From positions 1 through 43,448 of the forward strand of contig CAJAVE010000345.1 of assembly GCA_903945325.1 (NCBI GenBank): a DNA stretch of 43,448 bases, given 5' to 3'. The notes under the pieces are model-generated. The model was not told where the DNA came from and did no database searches. It saw nothing but the letters and a program-made list of their open reading frames with translations. The position numbers were made by a program, and so were the translations under genes. Position 1 is the stretch's first letter. Each line of letters begins with the position of its first letter. Shown here one piece after another: positions 16,277 through 25,694 of the stretch. The stretch is from an uncultured beta proteobacterium (GTDB taxonomy: Bacteria > Pseudomonadota > Gammaproteobacteria > Burkholderiales > Burkholderiaceae_C).

Positions 16277-17842
16277 GTGAGTCTCATCAAGTCCGCCTCC
16301 ATCGTCTCGCTGTTGACCCTGGCCTCGCGTATCACCGGGTTGGTGCGCGACCTGCTCATGGCTGCCACTTTTGGGGTGAGCGCCATGACGGACGCCTTTT
16401 GGGTCGCCTTTCGCATTCCCAACATGCTGCGCCGCATGTTTGCCGAAGGCGCGTTCAGCCAGGCCTTTGTGCCGGTTTTGGCTGCCACCAAAGAGCGCGA
16501 TGGTGATGCAGCAACGCACGCGCTGATCAATGCCGTGGCGACCTTGTTGACGATGGTTTTGCTTGTAACGTGCGTGGCTGGTGTGGTGGGAGCGCCCATT
16601 TTGGTCTACCTGCTGGCCAGTGGCCTGCAGCAGCGTCCCGAAGGCTTTGAAGCAGCGGTGGTGATGACGCGATGGATGTTTCCCTACATCGCCTGCATGT
16701 CTCTGGTGGCACTGGGTGCGGGTGTACTCAATACCTGGAAGAAATTTGCCATTCCTGCGGCAACACCGGTTCTGCTGAATGTGTCCATGATTTCCGCCGC
16801 TTGGCTGGGTGCACCCTGGTTTGCACGCCTCGGCATTGAACCGATTTACGCCATGGCCGGTGGCGTCATGGTGGGGGGACTGTTGCAGTTGGGAGCCATT
16901 CTTTTGGCATTGCATCGCATGGGCATGTCGCCCCGAATCCGTATCAGTGTCGCGGCGGCACGTGCAGCCTGGCGCGATCCGGCGACTAGAAAAATCGTGC
17001 ATTTGATGGGGCCGGCTTTGCTGGGAGTGAGCGTCGCCCAGATATCCTTGTTGATCAATACGCAGATTGCGTCGCATCTGGCAACCGGCTCGGTGACCTG
17101 GCTCAATAGTGCCAGTTTGTTGATGGAGTTCCCGACAGCCATGCTGGGCGTGGCGCTGGGCGTGGTATTGATGCCGCAGCTCGCGGCGGCCAAGGCGGCC
17201 AACGACGCTGAAAAATTTTCTCAAATGATCGACTGGGGTTTGCGCCTGGTGATGCTGCTGGCCGTGCCCAGCGCTGTGGCGCTCCTCACCTTTGCGCAGC
17301 CCTTGGTGGCGGTGTTGTTTCATTACGGCAATTACACCGACCGGGATGTGATTCAGACGACTTCGGCGTTGATGGGTTACGGTTGCGGACTCTTGGGTCT
17401 GGTGGCCATCAAAGTTCTGACACCGGGCTACTTTGCCAGCCAGAACATCAAGACGCCAGCTTTGATTGGCATTGCTGTGTTGGTCATTACCCAGGGGCTG
17501 AATGTGCTGTTTGTGCCTATGCTTGCCCATGCGGGCCTGGCGCTCTCAATTGGAGTGGGGGCTATGGTCAATGCGCTATGGCTGCTACTGGGGCTTATGC
17601 GCAGTGGTACCTTTGTGCCGCAGCCGGGCTGGGCGCGCTTTGCGATGCAGGTGTTTGCCGCCAGTGCCTTGCTGGCAGTGTTTTTGATGTGGGCCAACAG
17701 CTCTTTCCCGTGGCTGACCATGCGCGATGAAAAGTTTACAAGAATTGGTGCTCTGGCCCTCGCCGTTTCTGGTGGCATGGCTATTTATTTTGTAGCAATC
17801 TGGGCTGCAGGCCTGAACTTGCGACAGCTGTTGCGACGGTAG
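16277..17842 (+). CDS. murJ: Lipid II flippase MurJ (MviN)
   Basis: 521 residues from GTG, close to the 511 of E. coli. It moves lipid II across the inner membrane for peptidoglycan synthesis. The start [25 protein letters not shown] is the normal N-terminus of the family, so the GTG was preferred over a TTG 17 codons upstream whose extra residues look unlike the family. Motifs [22 protein letters not shown] and the repeated MOP-type helices support it, with about 14 transmembrane segments expected. No good ribosome-binding site is seen. The next gene starts 21 bases after the stop. Confidence 0.95.
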   Translation: MSLIKSASIVSLLTLASRITGLVRDLLMAATFGVSAMTDAFWVAFRIPNMLRRMFAEGAFSQAFVPVLAATKERDGDAATHALINAVATLLTMVLLVTCVAGVVGAPILVYLLASGLQQRPEGFEAAVVMTRWMFPYIACMSLVALGAGVLNTWKKFAIPAATPVLLNVSMISAAWLGAPWFARLGIEPIYAMAGGVMVGGLLQLGAILLALHRMGMSPRIRISVAAARAAWRDPATRKIVHLMGPALLGVSVAQISLLINTQIASHLATGSVTWLNSASLLMEFPTAMLGVALGVVLMPQLAAAKAANDAEKFSQMIDWGLRLVMLLAVPSAVALLTFAQPLVAVLFHYGNYTDRDVIQTTSALMGYGCGLLGLVAIKVLTPGYFASQNIKTPALIGIAVLVITQGLNVLFVPMLAHAGLALSIGVGAMVNALWLLLGLMRSGTFVPQPGWARFAMQVFAASALLAVFLMWANSSFPWLTMRDEKFTRIGALALAVSGGMAIYFVAIWAAGLNLRQLLRR

Positions 17843-17863
17843 AGGCAGAATAGGCGCAATGCC

Positions 17864-18709
17864 ATGAACCTGATATTTGAACTGCCTACACCCCTGAACT
17901 ATTTTGCTTCCCTCGTGGAGCGGGATGTGGAGTTTGCATTGTTTGAGGCAACTGTCAGCCTGGCGCAGGACGAGTACCCGGAAATGGATGTGCAAACTGT
18001 GTTGAGCGAGGTGGATCAGTTGCTCTCAAGGGTGCGTCGGCGCATAGCCGCCGATTCCGGGGCGGTGCAAAAGCTGCGCATTCTGAACCAGTTCTTCTAC
18101 CAGGACCTGGGCTTCGCGGGCAACGTGAACAACTACTACGACCCCGACAACAGCTACGCTCACCGGGTGTTGAACACGCGCCGGGGCATCCCCATCACAC
18201 TGGCAGTGATATGGATGGAGCTGGCTCAGGGGCTGGGTCTGTCGGTGCGCTGCGTCGGCTTTCCTGGCCACTTTCTGGTCAAGGTCAATTTGCCCATGGG
18301 GCAAGTGGTCATTGACCCCATAGACGGTAAATCGCTTAGTCGGGAAGAATTGTCGGAGCGGCTGGAGCCCTACCGGCGCAACAGCGGCCTGCTCGACGAA
18401 CTGGAAACGCCATTGGGCCTGTACCTGCAAACGGCGCCGTCGCGGGACATCATTGCGCGTATGTTGCGCAACCTGAAGGAAATCCACAAGACGCAAAGCG
18501 ACTGGGCTCGCCTGCTGGCCGTGCAGGAGCGGCTGATTGTGCTGTTGCCCGAATCGTGGACGGAATACCGTGACCGGGGCCTGGCACATGCTCAGTTGGG
18601 CCACACCGAGCAGGCGCTGGCCGATCTGGAGTGTTATCTGGTGCATGCCGACGAACACGTCAATCTGGATGCCATTGCCGACTGGGTCGATGCCCTGCGG
18701 CGTTCATAA
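17864..18709 (+). CDS. SirB1-family protein (transglutaminase-like fold plus TPR)
   Basis: 281 residues. The first part matches SirB1/YchA proteins, with FFYQDLGFAGNVNNYYDPDNSY, LNTRRGIPITLAVIWMELA and VGFPGHFLVKV, the transglutaminase-like core. The second part (from about residue 195) is helical and TPR-like, with LRNLKEIHKTQSDWARLLAVQERL. It is cytoplasmic and its biochemical function is unknown. It follows murJ closely in what is probably one transcript. Confidence 0.92.
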   Translation: MNLIFELPTPLNYFASLVERDVEFALFEATVSLAQDEYPEMDVQTVLSEVDQLLSRVRRRIAADSGAVQKLRILNQFFYQDLGFAGNVNNYYDPDNSYAHRVLNTRRGIPITLAVIWMELAQGLGLSVRCVGFPGHFLVKVNLPMGQVVIDPIDGKSLSREELSERLEPYRRNSGLLDELETPLGLYLQTAPSRDIIARMLRNLKEIHKTQSDWARLLAVQERLIVLLPESWTEYRDRGLAHAQLGHTEQALADLECYLVHADEHVNLDAIADWVDALRRS

Positions 18710-18735
18710 TTTTTTAACCTGATTGCAGGATAACC

Positions 18736-20715
18736 ATGAAGCTTCAAACCATGTTGCTGGCGGCCGTGGCCGCCGTGATCCATTCAGCTCCCGTCGTGTC
18801 CGCGCCGCGCGGCGTGATCGCGCAGCCGTCTGCTGCGGAAATTCCCAAGTGGTGCCAGCAGAGCGTTGCCCAGGCGCGCGCCCGCATCGACCAAATCAAG
18901 AAATTGCCCATGCGACGGGTCAACGTCAAGACGGTGCTGCATGCGTGGAACGAACTGGACACCGGCTTGCAAGACATTGGAGGCCCGATTGGGCTGCTGT
19001 CCGAAACCAGCCCCGACCCCGCTGTGCGCAAGGCGGCTGAGGCCTGTGACCTGATCCTGTCGGCCTTGCCCAACGAGTATCTGCAGAGCGAAGCCCTGTT
19101 TCAGCGCGTCAAGGCTTTGAAGACGGCAGACCCCATCGACGCCATGGCGCGCCAAAGCATTCTGGATGATTTCGAGGAACGTGGCGTCAGCCTCACGGCT
19201 GCCAAACGCGCGCGGGCCAAGGCCATATTCGAGCGGATGGACAAACTCTCGCAAGACTTCTCCCGCAATGTGCGCGACGTCACCACCAAGCTTGCATTCT
19301 CTGAGGAAGCGCTCAAAGGCGCACTGCCTGCGGCATTGGCCAAGCGTGCCCGCGATGCTCAGGGGCACTTTGTGTTTGGACTGGACTACCCCGAATACGA
19401 CGCCATCATGAACAACGTGGAGGTGGAGAGCACCCGCAAGGCGTTCTGGATGGCATTTCAGCAGCGTGGCGGCACCGACAACCTTGCACTGCTGACGGAA
19501 GCAGTCAAGCTGCGTCTTGAACTGGCGCAACTCATGGGTGAGGCCGGCTATGCCGACTGGGCTATCAAACGGAAGATGGCCGGGTCGGCCGATGCCGTCA
19601 ACCGATTCCTGGGCGATGTGCAAGACCGTGTCGAGGCGCTGGAACGCAAGGAACTGGACGAGTTGCGTGGCGAAAAAGTGACTTTTACCGGGGACAAGGA
19701 TGCAACGCTCAAGCGCTGGGATGTTGCATTCTTTCAGCAGCGCTTGAAGAAGGCGCGGTACAGCGTTGACCAGAGCGAAGTGCGCGCCCAGTTTCCAACC
19801 GACCCCACCATTGCATGGATGATGCAGGTCACCAGCACCTTGTACGGCGTGCAGTTCAAGCCGAACACAGCGCTGCCAGTATGGCAGGTCGATGTGCGTG
19901 CCTACGATGTCTTTGACACTGCCAGCGGCCAGTACCTGTCGAGCTTTTATCTGGATCTGTTTCCGCGGGATGGAAAATACAAACACGCGGCGGCTTTCCC
20001 GGTGCGCGGTGTGTCGGTGCTGGCCGGACGCACTCCCGTATCGGTGCTGGTCACCAACTTCAATCGCGAAGGATTTGACCAGAATGAGCTGGAAACCCTG
20101 TTCCACGAGTTCGGTCACATCATGCATGGCGTGCTGTCGCGTACCCGCTATGTGCTCAATGCAGGCACGGGCGTGAAGCGCGATTTTGTGGAGGCACCCT
20201 CACAGATGTACGAGGAGTGGTCACGCCGGCTCGAAGCACTGGCGCTGTTTACCCAGGTCTGCCCGACTTGTAAAACCATAGACCCCCAACTGATTGAGCG
20301 TATGAATGCTTCGCGGGCGTTCGGCAAGGGTCTGTTCTATGCACGCCAGCGTTTGTATTCAGCGTGGGATATGGCCATCCACACTCCGGTCATGGTGGAC
20401 CCCATGAAGACCTGGGCCACCATGGAAGGCAAGACCCCTCTAGGCTTTGTGGACGGCACCCTGGTGCCAGCCGGTTTCGGCCATGTAATGGGCGGCTACC
20501 AGGCGGGTTATTACGGCTATATGTGGTCTGAAGTGATGGCGCTGGACATGCGATCGGTTTTTGGTGCCAATGTGATGGATACGGCGGTCGGTAGCCGCTA
20601 CCGCAAGCTGATTCTGGAGAGTGGTGGTGAGCGCCCGCCAGCGGCTTTGGTGGAGGCGTTCTTGCAGCGCAAACCCTCTGCCGATGCATTCTTCCGGGAA
20701 GTGTCGGGGAAATAA
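18736..20715 (+). CDS. M3-family zinc oligopeptidase (thimet/Dcp type), probably exported
   Basis: 659 residues. The active site is H457-E458-F-G-H461 with the third zinc ligand E486 in FVEAPSQMYEEW, as in thimet oligopeptidase and peptidyl-dipeptidase Dcp. The mostly helical N-terminal half and the C-terminal VMGGYQAGYYGYMWSEVMALD are typical. The first 23 or so residues (LQTMLLAAVAAVIHSAPVVSA) look like a signal peptide, so the enzyme is probably periplasmic, cutting peptides or recycled protein fragments. CAGGA lies before the ATG. The stop TAA shares one base with the ATG of the next gene, itself a peptidase-like hydrolase. Confidence 0.93.
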   Translation: MKLQTMLLAAVAAVIHSAPVVSAPRGVIAQPSAAEIPKWCQQSVAQARARIDQIKKLPMRRVNVKTVLHAWNELDTGLQDIGGPIGLLSETSPDPAVRKAAEACDLILSALPNEYLQSEALFQRVKALKTADPIDAMARQSILDDFEERGVSLTAAKRARAKAIFERMDKLSQDFSRNVRDVTTKLAFSEEALKGALPAALAKRARDAQGHFVFGLDYPEYDAIMNNVEVESTRKAFWMAFQQRGGTDNLALLTEAVKLRLELAQLMGEAGYADWAIKRKMAGSADAVNRFLGDVQDRVEALERKELDELRGEKVTFTGDKDATLKRWDVAFFQQRLKKARYSVDQSEVRAQFPTDPTIAWMMQVTSTLYGVQFKPNTALPVWQVDVRAYDVFDTASGQYLSSFYLDLFPRDGKYKHAAAFPVRGVSVLAGRTPVSVLVTNFNREGFDQNELETLFHEFGHIMHGVLSRTRYVLNAGTGVKRDFVEAPSQMYEEWSRRLEALALFTQVCPTCKTIDPQLIERMNASRAFGKGLFYARQRLYSAWDMAIHTPVMVDPMKTWATMEGKTPLGFVDGTLVPAGFGHVMGGYQAGYYGYMWSEVMALDMRSVFGANVMDTAVGSRYRKLILESGGERPPAALVEAFLQRKPSADAFFREVSGK

Positions 20716-21998
20716 TGGCTGTCTATCACCTGCCCGGTTTGGTCTTGCGCGACCATTGGTTTGACTTGCCGGTGGACTACGCCCGTCCGGAGCAGACACT
20801 GCGCATCTATGCCCGGGAGGTGGTGGCACCGGCCAAAGTCACTGCGGATTTGCCCTGGTTGGTTTATTTTCAGGGCGGCCCGGGTTTCGGTGCCGCGCGG
20901 CCGATGGCCAATGGCGGCTGGCTGGCGCGGGCCTTGCAGGATTACCGTGTGCTGTTGCTGGACCAGCGGGGCACCGGGCTGTCCACACCGGTAACAGCGC
21001 AGACGCTGGCACCATTGGGTGATGCGCGGGCGCAGGCGGCCTACCTGATGCACTTTCGGGCCGACAGCATCGTGCGCGATGCAGAAGCCATACGCCAGCA
21101 ATTGTTGGGTGACCGTCCGTGGAGCATTCTGGGCCAGAGTTACGGTGGTTTTTGTGCCATGCGCTACCTGAGTGCGGCACCCCAAGGACTCAAGGAAGTG
21201 CTGATCACCGGTGGCATTCCGTCGCTGACGCGTCCAGCGGATGATGTGTACCGCGCAACCTATGCCCGTGTAGCCGACAAGAACTGCCAATACTACCAGC
21301 GCTACCCCGACGACGTGGAGCGCGTGCGTCACATCGTGCAAACCCTGCAGCATGCAGAGGTTCGCCTGCCCGGTGGTGCCGTGCTCAGCCCGCGGCGCTT
21401 TTTGCAACTGGGTCTGTTGCTGGGAATGAGTGACGGTTTTGAGACTTTGCACTACCTGCTGGAAGGGGCTTTTGTGACCCTGGCCGATGGTCAGCCTGCT
21501 TTGAACTGGAATTTCCTGCAGCATGTAGAGCAGCAGCAGAGCTTCGATGCCAACCCCATCTATGCGGTGCTGCACGAGGCCTGCTACACCCAGGGTGGTG
21601 CCAGCGCTTGGTCTGCCCATCGGCTGCTGGGTGAGTTTCCGTCTTTTGCATTGGATGCCGAAGGACCGCTGCTCTTTACCGGTGAAATGGTTTACCCCTG
21701 GATGCTGGATGACTACGCGCAGTTGAGGCCTTTGAAGGGTGCCGCAGAGCTGCTGGCCGTCACGGCGGACTGGCCCCTGCTGTATGACGTTGAGAGCCTG
21801 CGCCAGAACACGGTACCCGTGGCCGCTGCCGTTTACTACGACGATATGTATGTGCACCGCGAGTTCTCGGAAGAAACAGCACGCGAGGTTCCCAACATCA
21901 AGCTGTGGGTCACCAATGAATACGAGCACAACGGCTTGCGTGCCGATGGTGGCGCGGTGCTCGGGCGCCTTCTCGCAATGGTGCGCGGCGAAGTTTGA
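20715..21998 (+). CDS. Alpha/beta hydrolase of the proline iminopeptidase (S33) family
   Basis: 427 residues. The oxyanion motif is FQGGPGFGAARP, and the nucleophile is S142 in GQSYGGFC. LLLDQRGTGLS is the typical strand-loop before it, and the histidine is probably in the C-terminal segment NEYEHNGLR. This family removes N-terminal proline or other residues from short peptides. It has no signal peptide. Start and stop overlap by one base with the M3 oligopeptidase, so the two may work on the same peptides: one cuts to short pieces, the other trims. That link is inference from position. Confidence 0.9.
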   Translation: MAVYHLPGLVLRDHWFDLPVDYARPEQTLRIYAREVVAPAKVTADLPWLVYFQGGPGFGAARPMANGGWLARALQDYRVLLLDQRGTGLSTPVTAQTLAPLGDARAQAAYLMHFRADSIVRDAEAIRQQLLGDRPWSILGQSYGGFCAMRYLSAAPQGLKEVLITGGIPSLTRPADDVYRATYARVADKNCQYYQRYPDDVERVRHIVQTLQHAEVRLPGGAVLSPRRFLQLGLLLGMSDGFETLHYLLEGAFVTLADGQPALNWNFLQHVEQQQSFDANPIYAVLHEACYTQGGASAWSAHRLLGEFPSFALDAEGPLLFTGEMVYPWMLDDYAQLRPLKGAAELLAVTADWPLLYDVESLRQNTVPVAAAVYYDDMYVHREFSEETAREVPNIKLWVTNEYEHNGLRADGGAVLGRLLAMVRGEV

Positions 21999-22031
21999 GG
22001 GCCGTCTGGCACTCGTCAATCTGCTGGTGAA

Positions 22032-23081
22032 TCAGGCGACGACCACCGATGCTCCGCTGCCCTGGGCTGCGATAACGCCAATCGAGTGAACCGATTCGCC
22101 ACTGGCGCGCAGGGTCGCGGCAGTGGCTTCGGCGTTTGCCGCGGCGACGACGACGACCATGCCAATACCGTTGTTGAACGTGCGGTTCATCTCGATGTCG
22201 TCAATGCCTGCGGTTTTTTGCAGCCAGGCGAAGAGTTCGGTTTGCGGCCAGCTGCCCTTTTTCAGATGGGCAGCCATGCCTTCGGGCAGCACACGGGGGA
22301 TGTTTTCCAGCAAACCACCGCCTGTGATGTGGGCCAGTGCCTTGATAGGGTGGGCCGCCAGCGCTGCCAGTACGTTTTTCACATATAGGCGGGTCGGCTC
22401 CATGACGGCTTGTTTGAAGGGCTTGCCGTCCAGCGTGTCCGGGAGGGCGCCTGCGCCTTCGGCTCGCTCGATGCATTTGCGCACCAGGCTGAATCCGTTG
22501 GAGTGCACACCGTGGCTGGCCAGGCCCAGTACCACGTCGCCAGGCCTGACATCAGCACCCGTCAGGATTTTGGACTTTTCAACCGCACCGACAGCAAAGC
22601 CGGCCAGATCGTACTCACCGGTGGGGTACATGCCAGGCATTTCAGCCGTCTCGCCACCGATGAGGGCACAACCCGACAACTCGCAACCTTTTGCGATGCC
22701 GCCAATGACCGCCGCTGCCGTATCCACATCGAGCTTGCCGCAGGCAAAGTAGTCCAGGAAGAAGAGGGGTTCGGCGCCTTGCACCAGCACGTCATTCACG
22801 CTCATGGCCACCAGGTCGATGCCCACGGTGTCGTGCATGTTCCACTCAAACGCCAGTTTGAGCTTGGTGCCTACGCCATCGGTGCCGGAAACCAGGACCG
22901 GCTCCTTGTAACGCTTGGGCACCTCGAACAGGGCGCCAAAACCACCAATACCGGCCAGCACACCTTCGCGCATGGTCTTTTTGGCCAGGGGTTTGATGCG
23001 TTCAACAAGTGCGTCACCGGCGTCAATATCGACACCTGCATCTTTGTAGGACAGGGGGGTGGGGGTGCTGGATTGGGTCAT
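22032..23081 (-). CDS. purM: Phosphoribosylformylglycinamidine cyclo-ligase
   Basis: 349 residues. PurM (AIR synthetase) uses ATP to close the imidazole ring in step five of purine synthesis. Motifs seen: [12 protein letters not shown] near the start, [34 protein letters not shown] and [11 protein letters not shown], all intact. It is convergent with the S33 hydrolase (33 bases between stops) and divergent from the AI-2E transporter. No riboswitch is apparent upstream. Confidence 0.97.
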   Translation of the reverse strand: MTQSSTPTPLSYKDAGVDIDAGDALVERIKPLAKKTMREGVLAGIGGFGALFEVPKRYKEPVLVSGTDGVGTKLKLAFEWNMHDTVGIDLVAMSVNDVLVQGAEPLFFLDYFACGKLDVDTAAAVIGGIAKGCELSGCALIGGETAEMPGMYPTGEYDLAGFAVGAVEKSKILTGADVRPGDVVLGLASHGVHSNGFSLVRKCIERAEGAGALPDTLDGKPFKQAVMEPTRLYVKNVLAALAAHPIKALAHITGGGLLENIPRVLPEGMAAHLKKGSWPQTELFAWLQKTAGIDDIEMNRTFNNGIGMVVVVAAANAEATAATLRASGESVHSIGVIAAQGSGASVVVA

Positions 23082-23174
23082 GTGAATGGGCTTGCGAATA
23101 GACTTGCAATCGCTCTTGGGACTGAGCCGATAGAATTTGCCCAGATTTTACGGGTTCACCCCACCCCTTCCTGT

Positions 23175-24257
23175 ATGCAATTGACACCTCCCCAAAAAAG
23201 TTTTGCCGCCTGGAGCCTGATCGCTGCGATATTGGGCTTCGCATTGTGGCGACTCGGCCCTGTGTTGATGCCCTTTGTGGTGGCCTGTGTGCTGGCCTAT
23301 GCCCTCACACCCATCGTGAATTGGCTGGACGATATCGGGCGTGGGCGCATTCCCCGTTTGCTGGCGGTGATTGTGGTGGAGTTGCTTTTCATTTTTGCCA
23401 TGCTGGGCTTATTTTTCCTGATGATTCCCATCCTGGCCAAGGAACTACCCCTGATGCGCGAGCAACTTCCAGCTTTGATGGACAGTGTCAACGCGGCAGC
23501 CAAGCCCTGGCTGGCGCAATGGGGTATTCATTTGAAACTGGACGGTGCCAGCATCAAGGCCTTTGTCATGAAGTACCTCAATGCCAATGTGGAAGATGCG
23601 CTGAGTTCAGTTCTGGTGTCCCTCAAGCTCGGTGGCAGTGTGGCGTTTACCTTGATCGGCAACGCTATTTTGATTCCGGTTGCCCTGTTTTATCTGCTGA
23701 TGGATTGGGACCGTTTCATGGACCAGCTGCGAAGCCTGATCCCGCCCCGCATGCGCTCCGGCAGTTCCAATTTTCTGGGTGAAGCGGATGCCGTGCTGGG
23801 GCAGTATTTGCGGGGCCAATTGCTGGTCATGCTGATTCTGGCGGTGTTTTACAGCGTGGGTCTTGCCCTGTTTGGTCTGGACCTGGCGTTACCGATCGGC
23901 ATATTTACCGGACTGGCCATGTTTGTTCCCTATGTAGGCTTTGGCGTCGGCCTGGTGCTGGCGATTTTTGCCGGCTTGCTGCAATTCACAGCCACGGTGG
24001 GCATGGGTCATACCGTAGCCATGGTGTTGGTGGTGTATGGCGGCGGTCAACTATTGGAAAGTTTGTTTCTGACTCCGCGGCTGGTAGGCGAACGCATTGG
24101 CCTGCACCCGCTGGCCGTAATTTTTGCCTTGCTGGCATTCGGGCAATTGTTTGGTTTTGTAGGCGTTCTGGTTGCGCTCCCGCTGAGTGCCGTGCTGCTG
24201 GTGGCTATCCGGCGTGTCAAATCCGGTTACCTTGCCAGCCGTTTGTACCAGGGCTGA
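23175..24257 (+). CDS. AI-2E family transporter (PerM/TqsA type)
   Basis: 360 residues with about eight transmembrane helices in the AI-2E exporter plan: two helices at the start, a soluble region (LMREQLPALMDSVNAAAKPWL), then the conserved GLDLALPIGIFTGLAMFVPYVGFGVGL and VVYGGGQLLESLFLTPRLVGERIGLHP. Some members export autoinducer-2, others are ion/proton exchangers; which applies here cannot be told. The ATG was preferred because longer frames would run through purM in antisense. It precedes hda by ten bases, a common pairing in Burkholderiales. Confidence 0.92.
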   Translation: MQLTPPQKSFAAWSLIAAILGFALWRLGPVLMPFVVACVLAYALTPIVNWLDDIGRGRIPRLLAVIVVELLFIFAMLGLFFLMIPILAKELPLMREQLPALMDSVNAAAKPWLAQWGIHLKLDGASIKAFVMKYLNANVEDALSSVLVSLKLGGSVAFTLIGNAILIPVALFYLLMDWDRFMDQLRSLIPPRMRSGSSNFLGEADAVLGQYLRGQLLVMLILAVFYSVGLALFGLDLALPIGIFTGLAMFVPYVGFGVGLVLAIFAGLLQFTATVGMGHTVAMVLVVYGGGQLLESLFLTPRLVGERIGLHPLAVIFALLAFGQLFGFVGVLVALPLSAVLLVAIRRVKSGYLASRLYQG

Positions 24258-24267
24258 GAGCACAAGC

Positions 24268-24966
24268 ATGAAGCAGATTGCGTTGGACATCGGCCTGTCA
24301 ACCGGCCCCACAATTGCCAACTTTTGTGCGGGTACCAATGTGGCAGCCCTGCGCCACATGGAGTTGTGGATTGGTGGCAAATCCGGGGTCGGTGCAGATA
24401 CGCCAACCCGCTCGCCGGTGGCTACCTATTTTTGGGGTGCCACGGGCAGCGGCAAGAGCCACCTGCTCAAGGCGGCGCGTGAGGCCTTGCGCGAACAGGG
24501 TGCGCGGGTAGGCTGGCTGGATGCCTCGGTTTTCAACACGCCGGAGTTCAGCGAGTCGTGGGCAGCTGTCATGCTGGACGATGTCCATCTTTACACCGCT
24601 GCTCAGCAACACGCTGCCTTCAACTGGTTTGTCAACGCCCAGACCCACCAGCGACCGGTGCTGGCGGCTGGCGATTGCGCTCCCGCAGACCTGAAGTTGC
24701 GCGACGACCTGCGCACCCGGCTGGGCTGGGGCCACATTTTCCATTTGCAAACCCTCAGTGAACCAGAGCGCCGCGCGGTGTTGCGCCAGGCAGCCGATGC
24801 GCGCGGCGTTTTCTTGGGCGATGAAGTGATGGACTTTATGCTGACCCGCTTCAGCCGCGACCTGGGCAGCCTGATGGAACTGCTGGACCTGCTTGATGGC
24901 TACGCCCTGCAAACCCAGCGTGCCATCACGATACCGCTGATCAAATCCATGATGGACAACAATTGA
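24268..24966 (+). CDS. hda: DnaA regulatory inactivator Hda
   Basis: 232 residues of the AAA+ family. Walker A is G57-A-T-G-S-G-K63-S64, Walker B is MLDDVH (D104-D105), and the arginine finger region DLKLRDDLRTRLGWG and sensor II FSRDLGSLMELLDLLD follow. Hda with the DNA sliding clamp stimulates ATP hydrolysis by DnaA and so limits initiation; the N-terminal QIALDIGL contains the clamp-binding-type hydrophobic motif. Length agrees with the family. The stop overlaps the start of the HAD gene. Confidence 0.94.
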   Translation: MKQIALDIGLSTGPTIANFCAGTNVAALRHMELWIGGKSGVGADTPTRSPVATYFWGATGSGKSHLLKAAREALREQGARVGWLDASVFNTPEFSESWAAVMLDDVHLYTAAQQHAAFNWFVNAQTHQRPVLAAGDCAPADLKLRDDLRTRLGWGHIFHLQTLSEPERRAVLRQAADARGVFLGDEVMDFMLTRFSRDLGSLMELLDLLDGYALQTQRAITIPLIKSMMDNN

Positions 24967-25646
24967 TGACCCGAATTGCCTTATTTGATCTGGACCACAC
25001 CCTGCTGCCCATCGACTCGGACCATGCCTGGGGTGAGTTCACGATTGCCCGTGGTTGGGTGGACCCGATCGCGTTCAAGCACCAGAACGACGCTTTTTAC
25101 GCCCAATACCAGGAGGGAACGCTCGACATTCATGCCTACGTGCGTTTCGCCACAGCGGCTATCTGCCAGCAAGGCGCTACCAATTCGATAGCTGCTTGCG
25201 CACTGTTTATGGGCTCTGTGGTCCAAAAAGCCTTGAAATCTGAGGCATTGGCACTGGTGCGGCAGCATCAAAGCGACGGCGACATCGTAGCCATCGTGAC
25301 GGCCACCAACGAGTTTGTGACCCGTCCCATCGCCCAAGCCTTCGGTGTCGCCGAACTGATTGCGGTCGAACTGGAGCGCGACGGGCTGGCTGGCGGCACT
25401 GGCTGGTACACGGGTGCCATTCGCGGTGTGCCGTCCTTTCGCGAAGGCAAGGTGATCCGGGTCGAACAGTGGCTGCAGGCGCAGGGTCTGGCGTGGGACT
25501 CTGTGCACACCACCTTTTATTCCGACTCCATGAACGATCTGCCGCTTTTGGAGAAAGCCACAGTGCCGGTTGCCACCAACCCGGATGCCCGTTTGCGGGC
25601 GTTGGCGGTGGCGCGCGGATGGCGCATACTTGACCTGTTTGGTTGA
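24966..25646 (+). CDS. HAD-IB family hydrolase (SerB-like phosphatase)
   Basis: 226 residues. The haloacid dehalogenase motifs are complete: D8-L-D10-H-T, the threonine motif VTATNEF, and the late acidic motif YSDSMNDLPLL. This subfamily includes phosphoserine phosphatase and related small-metabolite phosphatases; the substrate is not certain. It overlaps the stop of hda (TGATG). Odd: codons at 25188-25202 contain the dispersed repeat core exactly, so residues around SIAACALFMGS come from, or coincide with, a repeat copy kept in frame. Confidence 0.9.
   Translation: MTRIALFDLDHTLLPIDSDHAWGEFTIARGWVDPIAFKHQNDAFYAQYQEGTLDIHAYVRFATAAICQQGATNSIAACALFMGSVVQKALKSEALALVRQHQSDGDIVAIVTATNEFVTRPIAQAFGVAELIAVELERDGLAGGTGWYTGAIRGVPSFREGKVIRVEQWLQAQGLAWDSVHTTFYSDSMNDLPLLEKATVPVATNPDARLRALAVARGWRILDLFG
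25188..25202 (+). repeat. Exact core of the dispersed repeat inside the HAD gene
   Basis: ATAGCTGCTTGCGCA, identical over 15 bases to the copy at 40746-40760. The sequence continues with TTTATGGGCTCT, roughly similar to the next part of the other copies, but the match fades. The reading frame stays open. Confidence 0.5.
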
Positions 25647-25694
25647 GGACAGTGCGCTGCAGTCCGGTCGCCGCCTGTCACGTAAGAGAAAAGA

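Noticed and set aside
16088..17530. A 480-codon minus-strand frame across murJ
   Set aside because: Histidine-glutamine-rich shadow of murJ and overlapping rpsT.
17781..17810. Short AGCTATTTATTTTGTAGC-like stretch in murJ, and a similar one in argF near 13340-13360
   Set aside because: Similar in flavour to the dispersed repeat but too few matching bases; both lie in well-conserved coding sequence.
22410..23174. Upstream extension of the AI-2E transporter frame
   Set aside because: The added 255 codons run antisense through purM; the family start fits the ATG at 23175.
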